DNA from: Zonotrichia leucophrys gambelii
Taxonomy: Eukaryota > Chordata > Aves > Passeriformes > Passerellidae
Direction: 5' to 3'
NCBI RefSeq assembly: GCF_028769735.1
Contig: NC_088170.1
Span: 45,490,585-45,554,584 of the forward strand
DNA: 64,000 nucleotides
Made by a program: the position numbers and the translations under genes. Below the pieces are notes generated by a model. It was not told the DNA's origin and ran no database searches. It saw only the letters and a program-made list of their open reading frames with translations. The number at the start of each line of letters is the position of its first letter. The stretch's first letter is position 1. Positions 37,748 to 47,400 of the stretch are shown one piece after another.

Positions 37748-37770
37748 TGATTCCACACCTTGTGGAATCA
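37748..37770. repeat. Hairpin, 10-bp perfect stem
   Basis: TGATTCCACA and TGTGGAATCA surround a 3-base loop (CCT). No function can be assigned. Confidence 0.65.
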
Positions 37771-37831
37771 ATTTATAATAATTCCAACTGTTCCATATGA
37801 TTTTTAAATTTTGACCATTGTTTTCAGCCTG

Positions 37832-37861
37832 CTATTTCATTTCATTTCATTTTCATTTCAT
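37832..37861. repeat. (ATTTC)n microsatellite, short
   Basis: Several ATTTC units with one expanded TTTT interruption. Ordinary simple repeat. Confidence 0.8.
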
Positions 37862-40328
37862 GCCAACCTGTACTGACCTTTAAATTCATCAAAGAAACAA
37901 ACAAAGTATTAAGGCATGAGTAACGGCACTATTCTTTTTAATACCTAATTTTTTGAATCACTTCAAACTGTGGTGAGTTTCTACCATTAGCAGCATATAT
38001 CCAAAAGCCAAGAAAGACAGAAATTTGAGAGTATAATCTGACTCCCCTTAAAGGTGCCTAATTTTCAGAAAATGCTGCTTTCATAGTCAAGCATGCCCAT
38101 AATCCTTCATATGAATTGGAAATCACAAATTTCTCACTTCATAAATAACATTCTGTACCTAATGAGGTACTTACTTTGCTTTTAACTACTCATAAGATAT
38201 ATTATGACCTATTCATAGTGTTATATCTAGTTTACTAAAGGACTTCAGTGGCAATCAGAAAGCCATGTGTTCCAATAAAAAGCAACTCAAATTTGGAACA
38301 TCAGCTAATGAAAATGCTTGTGAATTTTACATAATAACATTAAATGTTATCACAGATTTCATGATGACACATCTAATGATTCATATTAGGAAATCTGACA
38401 GAACACTTTAGCCACAAATTTTTGAGGTTGTATAGATACAGATGATAAATTTTAGATATCTTTGCTCCCTCTTTAATGAACCATGAGTTTTTAAGTACTG
38501 AAATAATTTAAATATAAATGTTCCTTTATAAGAAAGAGGCTATTTTCCTAGAGAGTACTTCTTAATACAAAAGAGTATTTAATATTTTTTATGGGTTAAA
38601 ATATTTTTAAACACACAGAGTAAACAATTCAAAATTTTAAACTTGCTATGACATGTATATCAAAGGTGCTTTTTTTACAACTGCCTGCTTGAGCTTATTT
38701 ACTGTGATTTTAAGTGATACAGACAGGAGGAACTGAAATCTCATTATTACCTATGGAATATCTGCTGCATTTTGGAACTCTGTCTTTTATCTGACAGCTC
38801 CTACTGCTCATCTTGTACAAACTGGGCTGACAGAAAACCAACTGATTCTAAAGATTAATTTAATGACATCATGTTTTTACATGTTAAAAGACATAGAAGA
38901 CAGTTGCTAAGATCTTCTGATAATGCAAAATGAATCCTAATCAATGATAAGAGACTCAACAATTTACCAGATTTTTGATGAGATTTTTCATCACCTTTAG
39001 CCAAATAAAAAAGCACCTTTACATAATTCAAGCCATTACCTAGTTGGTTTTAAATGATACCTCTCTTTTGTATGCTTTCTTGTTGTATTAAAAGAAAAGC
39101 AATTTTATTCAAAAAACAATATTAATATCATAGACAGTTATTTGCTAGATTTTATAATGAACAGCAAAGAAATTCAATATAGTGCAGAAACTTCCAGTTT
39201 CTGGGTAATTGCTGCACATTCAGAACAGTTTTCTTTGAGTTTGTCTTCCTATATTGCTATTTACAGATAATAAGAGATTTTAAAAGAAGGTGCTTGTATG
39301 TTTTACCCTAAGCCAAAGAATAAGGCCCCATTGAAGAAAAACTGGTGATGGTGATGCAGTTCTGTTCATTAGAAAAATGAACCCTTTCTGCTTTTCATGT
39401 TATGTGGTACACAAGCAGATCAAAAAGAATTTTGCAGTTTTTCTTTGGTCATTTTATATACACCAGAATATTTTATAATGTGTAGCTTTCAATGACATTA
39501 CTAGAATGCCTGTAAGAGAAGACTTCTAACTTCTCAAACAGTCTTGTTGGGCTGACCCTGGCTGAATTGCCAGGTGGCCACGAGAGCCACCCTATCACTC
39601 CTCTCCTCAGCTGAACAGGGGAGAGAAAATACAATGACAGGCTCAGGGGTTGAGATAAGGACAGGGAGAGATCACTCACCAAATACCATCACAGGCAAAA
39701 CAGACTCAACATGGGGAAATTAGTTTAGTTTCTTACAAATCAAATCAAAGTAGAATAATGAGAAGTAAAACCAAATCTTAAAACACCTTTCTCCTACCTC
39801 TCCCATATTACTAGACTTTCACTACCAACTTCCTGGGCCCATATTCTCTATCAACTCCTCTCCAGTGATGCAGGGGGACAACAAATGGAAGCTGCAGTCA
39901 GTTTATCAGACAGACATTGTCTCTGCCGCTCCTTCCTCTTCAGGGAGATGACTCCTCACACTCTTCCCCTGCACCAGTGTGTGTCCCTTCCATGGAGTGC
40001 AGTCCTTCAGGAACACTGTGGGTCCCCCATGGGGTCACTCCCACAACACATGATCCAGCATGGGCTCCTCTCCGTGTATCTAACCAGCAACCTCCTCCAG
40101 CACAGGCTTCCCAGAGGGTCAGAGACTCCTTCCAGCATCCACGTGCTCCAGTGGGGGCTCCTCCATGGGCTGCAGGTGGATCTCTGCTCCACCATGGCCC
40201 TGCGTGGGCTGCAGAGAGACAGCCTGACTCACCAGGGTCTGCACCATGAGCTGCAGGGGAACCTCTGCTCTGACACCCTGAGCACCTCCTCCTCCTCCTT
40301 CTTCACTTACCGGGGTGTCTGCAGAGTC

Positions 40329-40334
40329 GTTTCT
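40329..40334. repeat. Target-site duplication, left copy (GTTTCT)
   Basis: GTTTCT immediately precedes the TG end of the nested element. The same six bases follow its CA end at 41262-41267. The uninterrupted ERVL LTR would read through a single copy, confirming it as target DNA. Confidence 0.9.
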
Positions 40335-40551
40335 TGTGGTAGTGTGTTGTTAAGTTTCTTGTGTTATTCCCCCAATTTATGTATTGTTCTCCCCTGTTAT
40401 GTGTAAAATGGTTTCGTTCCCCCAGTTTTTCCCGCCACTGCTAGCCTGTCAGCTAAGTTGCTATAGTAACCGCTATTCATAGTTGCCAATATGTAATTGC
40501 TCCTCCCCTGGTTTCCCTTATAAGTGAAAGTTGTTTCCTCCCTGTCCAGTC
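40335..40551 (+). repeat. Left terminal inverted repeat of the nested element (217 bp)
   Basis: This is the left arm of the perfect inverted pair. It holds pyrimidine-rich words (ATTCCCCCAATT, GTTCCCCCAG), a TTATAAG motif at 40518-40524, and a boundary at CTGTCCAGTC. By layout it looks like the U3 part of an LTR: start TG, promoter motif near the 3' side, and an end about 27 bases beyond the TATA-like motif. Confidence 0.93.
40518..40524 (+). promoter_or_regulatory. TATA-like motif in the left inverted repeat
   Basis: TTATAAG lies about 27 bases before the end of the repeat arm, the usual TATA-to-start spacing. Because of the inversion an identical motif on the right arm (about 41072-41078, minus strand) points into the core from the other side. 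If active, the two would direct convergent transcription of the core. This is inference only. Confidence 0.5.
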
Positions 40552-41044
40552 CGCGGGGTACGGTGAAGCCCCCGCGTGGGCGCCATCTGCAGAGGGGGGC
40601 ATATGTGGCCCGAAGTTTAGAGTCCGACTAGCTGAGGGCAAAAGGCCAACGCCCCTCTGCAATTCCTGGCCAGCACCCTTCGGCGTCTGATGGCCTCGGG
40701 CTGTGCTGGCTGCGGACTGGCTTACCCCGCTGGTATTTTGGAGGAACGGAGCTGACCATTTCCCAGGGGTTAAACATCAGTTAATTGAAGGTGTTGCGGG
40801 ATCCAAACACGGGGAAACCAACCGGGAAAAAGTTTTTTCATAGGGGGTGAAAACAGGATTATAAAGGAGGGGGGGTGGGTACAGGCGGAACCAATCGGGA
40901 AAGGTGAGGGGATGAACTTCACAGAACTGACACTCCATGGAGACCAATAATCAAAAGGTAAAGGAGGTGTCCTGGGACCCCAGCCAACCACCATCTCCAG
41001 AGAGGAGAAGGTTCTCGAAACCTGGGAGGAGGAAGGGAGTGATT
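40552..41044. other. Core of the inverted-repeat element, CpG-rich
   Basis: The 493-bp single-copy core is GC-rich on its left half, with about 15 CpGs in the first 200 bp, in contrast to the CpG-poor host LTR. The left half may be the R-U5 and leader of a retrovirus read on the plus strand. The right half holds purine-rich runs near 40865-40877 and 41014-41038 and a short plus-strand frame from ATG 40937 that runs into the right arm. I do not recognise a primer-binding site with confidence and see no gag, pol or transposase motif. Confidence 0.6.
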
Positions 41045-41261
41045 GACTGGACAGGGAGGAAACAACTTTCACTTATAAGGGAAACCAGGGGAGGAGCAAT
41101 TACATATTGGCAACTATGAATAGCGGTTACTATAGCAACTTAGCTGACAGGCTAGCAGTGGCGGGAAAAACTGGGGGAACGAAACCATTTTACACATAAC
41201 AGGGGAGAACAATACATAAATTGGGGGAATAACACAAGAAACTTAACAACACACTACCACA
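41045..41261 (-). repeat. Right terminal inverted repeat of the nested element (217 bp)
   Basis: Read on the minus strand it appears to match the left arm base for base. Open frames on opposite strands that enter the two arms (40477-40662 minus and 40937-41119 plus) therefore share the same C-terminal residues (ending GGAITYWQL), a by-product of the inversion and not evidence for a protein. Confidence 0.93.
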
Positions 41262-41267
41262 GTTTCT
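41262..41267. repeat. Target-site duplication, right copy (GTTTCT)
   Basis: Identical to 40329-40334 and continuous with the resumed ERVL LTR sequence (CTCACAC...). Confidence 0.9.
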
Positions 41268-41492
41268 CTCACACAATCTTGCTACTTTCTCCAGCTTAAG
41301 TTTTTTCCCCTCAAACCCATTATCCCAGAAGCGCTACCACCACCATGGCTCAGCCTTGGCCAGCAGCAGGCCCATCTTGGAGTCAGCTGGCATTGGCCCT
41401 GTAGGACATGGGGAGAGCTTCTTGCACCTTTTCTCAGAAGCTATCCCTGTAGCCCCCCTGCCACCAAGACCTGGTCGTGCAAACTCAATTCA

Positions 41493-44400
41493 GTGGTAGG
41501 CATCTGATCACCAGTGTCAAAAAGAACTCTTACCGGTGACAGATGACACATGCTTTTATTCTTAACTTCCTGTGCTTTTCTCTCTTTCAAACCAAGAGAA
41601 ACATTTGTCCTCTGGACCTCATTCTCCTTCCTTTCATACCAATAGTGGGCAGCTTGTACACAATGGTTGACTCTTTTCCATTATCTGTTCCATCTAAATC
41701 AGTGTCCACCTACACATCACTGGCCTGTTTCTTTCCTTGTCTGTCAACACATCTTCATTATAGCTCAGTCAAGGTATGTGGGTACTCAAAGAGTTAAAAA
41801 TATTTAATAGATTAATTCAGCTAGTAGTATTAATGATTATATTAATTTCAGGAGACCTCACTTTAGACATAAACCCCTGCAAGACATAAAATGTCACTAG
41901 TCTATCCTTTAAGTAATCCAGCTCCACCAGGAAAGAGGATAGTAGTTTTAATAAAATGGGACTCATAAGTTTTTATTACTTTTACAGTGAATGCTCCTCA
42001 ATTTTATTGGCTCTTCGAAGGAGCAATTTAGTTTTTCTATTTAAACATGACTTTTTATCCTTCACAACTTGCAGGTTTCAATGTTATGTTTCTAACATTA
42101 TAAATAATGCAGATACTAAGGTTTTAATAAAGATATGAAGTCCTTTTCATTGATATATACAATCCAGGACTGTGAAAATTATAGGAAAAGAAAAAAAAGA
42201 CAATCACTTTTCTAGGCTGATACAGCTAACAGCATTTTTGAGAATGGATGAATGTAAGCACTATAAAATGGTTATGAGTGATCACATTGAGTTAAGTAAT
42301 ACATACTGTTACACATTGATTTCAGTGCTTCTCTCACTCCTTGAATTTACATGGAAAAAGAATTCAAATATGTTCTCTACATATTAATATCATGGCCCTA
42401 ACTGACATCAGTGAGAGTGTTATCATCAGATCACAGAACGGAAAGATGGGACATCAACATTTTTCTGTAAGGTGAGCCAAGAGGCTGATACTGATTTCAA
42501 GGGGAAGAAAAAAATTCATCTTTTGTTCTATGTTTTATTTTTTCTATCACCATGGCTTAAATAGTTAAGCATCAGAAATTTAAAAGTATTATTCCTGAAA
42601 TGCTGTCTAATTTTTTTTCTACAGTTTTAGAGCAGACAGGAAAGACATACTCTGATATCACAAAATTGTGTTTTGATCTTCTCTGATTTTATCTGTGACT
42701 GGGAAAATGAGAAAAGATAAGTGCTTCTAGAACCATGTAATGAAATTCTGGCACCACCAACAAAAACTGACCAAAGTAGATTGGCAACCTAAAATTCTAC
42801 TTATTAATTTTAGATGAGGTAAAGATGACAAAACTGTCCTGGTATAGAAACTATGAAAACTTTTTTTCTCTTGCACTTTCCTGTTTATCAGAGTGACCTG
42901 ATATCAGGAAAGTGTTTATAATAGGATGAAGAAATGTTTACAAAGAGCTTAAGCTTTAACTGTAAAAAAATAAACAAAAACTTATTTTATTAATTTAGTT
43001 ATAACTAAAGGGGTAGTGTCACAAAGAAACATCAACTTGCAACAACTGCACGCATGCCACTATTTCTGCAGCACTGAGGTGGCAATAGACTGGCTAGCTA
43101 AAGACAAAAGTAAGAACTGCCCTCACAACTAGACAAGTTATAACAGAGTTTGGCAATGAAGCTGATACATCACTCCCTGTCACCTCTGAAATAACAGTGA
43201 GCAGCAGCTAGTGCAACTACCATACCACACATCAAAACACTCTGGAAATCACATATGGTACAAGAGCAGATAATCATTAAAAAAATTCACAGTATCTAGT
43301 TATGAGCTAAAAAGTACATAAAAAAGACAATTATTAAGATCAAAATTTAGTAAAGTTTCCTTTTGGATGTGACATAGAAATCTCAAATTTCATACTTCAA
43401 TTGTTTTTAAACTGTAGCTGGCTGCATCAAATTTGAGGTTGCTAACATGTTAGCATTACTAAAATAATTAAGCTTGGAGCAACAGAGTTTTTTAAATTAG
43501 CTCTCTAAAAGATAATACCATTATAATTACCTAATTACCCTTTGATGAAGTTTTATTCATAAATTCTATAAGCATTCATTGCCCTATTACTGGGGGCTAT
43601 GCCTCAGTTTATACACTCTGCAAGAAAATAAAGTTACTCTTATGCACTGAAGAACATGTGTGAACACAAAACGTCAGAATGCTGAATGCTGCAATTTTAA
43701 GTCTATGTTTTTCTTTCAAGACTTTATAAGGCAAGGCTTAAAGAAATAAACCAGCTTTTCCATTTAAATTAGATATTTTTAAAATAGCTCTTTTTTTAGT
43801 TTATAAAATTTATACTGTCTACACCTGACTCTTAGAGCCTAGCATAACACCACCTGTCAAATAATGATTAAGCTATAAAAACTGTTAATGAGCGGATTTG
43901 TCTTTTGAGATTTGTCTTTCATTTAATAAATCAGTCCTTCAGCAAAACCACTTCTTTAAAAGACTTTTAGCAGTTTTTTTAGAATTGTTGGTATATCTCC
44001 CCAGGCAAAAGAATGCTGGGCTGCAGTGTGTGACAGCACAGCCATCAAAGGGTATCAGCAGTGAAAATGCAGAACACATTAGCAGCAAGCCTGCTGCAGA
44101 CTCAGAACCCAGCAAGGATGCTGGCTAAAACCAAAACATGTGCCAGCATGTTTTTATTAATATTGCTACTTTCAGCAGATCCAGGAGAGCCTGAACAAAA
44201 CCTTTTCATCAGTGCAGCAATCAGATGTTCATAGGATCTCATGTCCTAAGAGGGCAAGTTTTAAATAACCTCATTTGGCTTGATGAAGACCTAACATTTT
44301 AGGTACATCCATAGTTTTCTGTGGATTAACATGCAGCTGGCATATGTTTCAAAGTAAGAAACAAACAAATATATTCAAATAAGTAGCTTAGTAGTCTGTT

Positions 44401-47400
44401 TCTTTCTAAAGAGTACATAAAATAATATTTTTATGATCCTATAATTTTACACAGCATGATAATTTTTCTATATTAAATCTATTTCTGGGGGGCTTTTTCA
44501 TAAATTTTAAATACTGCTGGAAGTGAGATACCAGTAGAGGCTAGAATAATTTAAATATTATGATTTAAGTTTAATAATTAGATTCACTATAACTATTTTT
44601 TATTGAAATGTCATCCAAATGAGAATTAGCTTTGGTTTAAGTACTTTCTTCTTAACTGGTAGATAAAACTAGGCAAATGTTCCTAACAGTTATTTTAGGA
44701 CAGACTTTTTTCTTCTTCTCAGATCACTCTCATTATATCAGACTTGAAATTTGCTCACAAAATACTTGTCCTTTTTTTTTTTATTCTTTAATTTTCATCA
44801 AAATCCTCCTAATGACCATTACTTCCCCATTCCTAAAATTTTGACAGACTTCATTCTTGATTCTGAAATCCCCATTATTTTTCAATAAAACTGCCTTGTC
44901 TGCATTTTATATTTTATATCTGCACCACTTTTATTAGCCTTGATGCTAACAGTGTATATTTTAAGAACTTTAGTGAAAACCAGATAAACCTTAAAACTCC
45001 AACATGCTGGTAATCAAAACAAGGTAGGTACTTTTTCTTTACCGGCTGTTCTAGTAGAAGGCGCTCCCCAGGAAATATCTGGTCCAGAAGACATATCCTA
45101 AAAAATCTCAGTACTATCAGGTTTAGAAGACCGTAAGGAAAAAATTAATGCCTAATAATGTCTTATCTGCTATACTTCTGAAATTTAACTGTGAGGACAG
45201 AAGAATAATCCAAATTTTATTAGCTGATGTGTAACAGCACTAGAAGGAAGTGACAGAATTGTGACTTGTGGACAGCTTATAATGTAGCTGATTTTGAAAT
45301 TCCACTAAAACACATCTTTACTATAAATGCCTTTTCTACCTAATTCAATTTTACTCATGATATATATTCTACATAAAGGAAGGCAAACATTTCACTGTAA
45401 TCAAAGAACATCTGACATTTTAAAAAAGCCTATCAGAAAAAAGTTACTCAGAGGACAAGATAATTCAACTTCAAAAGGCGTTACTGAAATGCCTGGTACC
45501 CAAATACTTAAAAAGGAAATCTGAAAATAGGTATGGAGTCCACGAAGTAATATGATTCTCTGGTTTGTTATTTTAATAGAAATAGATGTACTTTTACCTT
45601 AATAGGGTCCAATCTTCTGCCATTGTTATTTATATAAAGCTCTTGTAATTTTGGTAAATGGCAACTGAGATCCAAGTAAAGCAAATCAAAATGACAAAGG
45701 ATACTTATGAAATATGATTCTTGTACGTTACTTATGAAATTTTAAGATTAAGTTAAAGCAATAAGATGGGCAAACATGCAGAGCATTTCAAAGTATTAAA
45801 GCAATCAATAAAAACACTTCCTCACCAATTTATCATAACACCTGAAAATCTAATCTGGACCTATTCCATGAACATACGAGTCTTTTCTTGATTTGACAAT
45901 ATCTTCAAAAAGAGGTTGTTTGGATGTAGCAGGAACAAGTTGTTGACACATTCTGTCTCTGAATTTTCAAACAGAATAACAAAATAAAATCAATAATAAA
46001 CTACATTTTCTGAAGAGCCCTGGTTGTAGGCAATATCACTAGCAAAAAAAAAATTTAGCGATGTTTACTCCAGATAAGGAAGCAAACCAAAGTTTTGGTC
46101 TCCACAGTTTCATCTCTTAATGAAATCAAAAGCAATCAAAAGCAAAGATTTGTCAATGTTCTGTCACTTCTCTATTTTAATAAAGAATTTTAAAGAATCC
46201 AATATTCTCTCTTATGTTTTAATTGCCCAGCTGAGACAGAAAAGCTTATATGCACATCCATTTAGATTCAATCTATCTACCTGTCAATGTGCTTCATGAA
46301 AATAAATGTATTCCTCATAAGAGGAATGCAGATCTGTTGAGACTGTGTCTGTAAGGCTTATATGCTCTACTGTATTTCCTATGGAACTTTCCATTTCCTG
46401 AGAAACAATGAGAGGTGATTCTTCCATCAACACATCAATAATTATCAGCAGTTGAAAAGTAACTCCCTTTTGAAAACAAAATGGAAAGATTTTTTTTCAA
46501 AATCTTACAACAATTGACAAACCACTATATCTCTATTCAGCTAGACTTCCAATACACATTCCAACCCATGAATGAGGACAAAAACCTAAAATTAAACAAT
46601 TTCATTTGGAGTTAAAATCTTCTACATATAAATGCCTGAAAACTTTCAAATTTCGCTGGCCAAGGTGCATGGAACAGAAAACAAAAGTCCTTTCTTAGCT
46701 GTATGAGATGTGAATGCAAGATTAGATGAGTTTATTTTAATTTTCTAAGTTGTGTTCATATAGAGACAGAAGACTGAAGATTAAGAAGAGTCTTTTTTAA
46801 TTCATACTTTTAAATAAGTATTCAAAAGGTATATGAATACAAAAATAAAATTTCCTGAATTATTTTTCTAAATCTCATTGTATGATTGCTATGTAATGTC
46901 TAGTGAAGAGTTTACTTTGTTCGTAAAGTTAAACTACAGGTAACTGAAACATCTGGAGAGAATACAAATGCCACAGTTAATCCTGGGTTTGCCTGGACTG
47001 ATGAGAATCTTGTGACTGAAAGCTAGCTCTTTTTACAGCCATGCGTGGTTTTCTTGACAAACCGAACTGGGAAAGGCAGTATATCTCAGGGGCTTTAAAA
47101 CCAGCTATGCTAACTATCTATTCCAAGATGAGATAAATTGACTTTTGAGTCAGTTCCTTCCTCTTTTTAAAGTAAACCAGAATGATTTTCCTAGACTACT
47201 TTGGTGACCAAAGTACATATTCAACTGGAAAAGGAATAGAGATGACAGAATTATTTGGTTACTGAGAAATGCAAGCTATTTTTGTTAAAATGTCAGACAA
47301 GCAACAAGCAGACTCACAAGTTCTTGCTACTCCTGTCTCCTTCATATGGGTTTGACCTTCCAGAAGCGTGTCCATGGACACAGCCAGCTCTGACAGAGTC

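Larger units (their letters stand above)
34742..39537. other. AT-rich unique sequence, no gene seen
   Basis: About 4.8 kb without recognised genes. It contains small hairpins at 36088-36114 and 37748-37770, a short (GATA)n run near 36223-36238, an ATTTC-type microsatellite near 37832-37861, and a slightly GC-richer patch near 36520-36760. Confidence 0.55.
40335..41261. mobile_element. 927-bp element with 217-bp identical terminal inverted repeats
   Basis: The element begins TGTGGTAGTG and ends CACTACCACA. Comparing the arms base by base, 40335-40551 and the reverse complement of 41045-41261 appear identical over 217 bp, and then diverge at once. A 493-bp core (40552-41044) lies between them. 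The insertion is flanked by a perfect 6-bp target duplication inside an old ERVL LTR. TG...CA ends and a 6-bp duplication are hallmarks of retroviral integrase (class II or alpharetrovirus-like), but an LTR element should carry direct rather than inverted repeats. A TATA-like TTATAAG sits near the inner end of each arm. No transposase or integrase frame is present, so it is non-autonomous. It could be an aberrant retroviral DNA with U3 ends on both sides, or a foldback or MITE-like DNA transposon of an unnamed family. The structure is certain; the class is open. Confidence 0.9.
39543..41492 (-). mobile_element. Avian ERVL-type LTR, minus strand, split by a nested insertion
   Basis: On the minus strand this follows a well-known long avian ERVL-group LTR. 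It starts TGAATTGAGTTTGC (complement of 41479-41492). It passes the conserved GC-rich 'GGCTGAGCCATGGTGGTGGT' promoter block (near 41333-41360) and the minisatellite-like region of repeated GCTGGAGCA/CTGCAGCCC words (about 39950-40300). It ends near the 'CCAGGGTCAGCCCAACA' block. Without the 927-bp insertion and the duplicated 6 bp it is about 1,017 bp, a usual length for this LTR. The polyadenylation signal expected near 39728-39745 has decayed and many CpGs are lost, so it is old. The plus-strand open frame of 173 codons at 39885 is antisense and not a gene. I saw no convincing flanking target duplication and no attached internal region, so it is probably a solo LTR. Confidence 0.85.

Noticed and set aside
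39885..40406. 173-codon plus-strand open frame
   Set aside because: It is antisense to the ERVL-type LTR and runs into the nested element; the length comes from the GC-rich minisatellite-like part of the LTR.
40335..41261. Polinton-derived or Ginger-derived miniature element
   Set aside because: Polintons have 6-bp duplications but AG...CT ends; Ginger has TGT...ACA ends but 4-bp duplications. Neither is excluded as a distant relative, but neither fits.
40335..41261. Two independent solo LTRs in opposite orientation
   Set aside because: Each would need its own target duplication; only one pair (GTTTCT) flanks the whole unit, and the arms lack a complete LTR end on the inner side.
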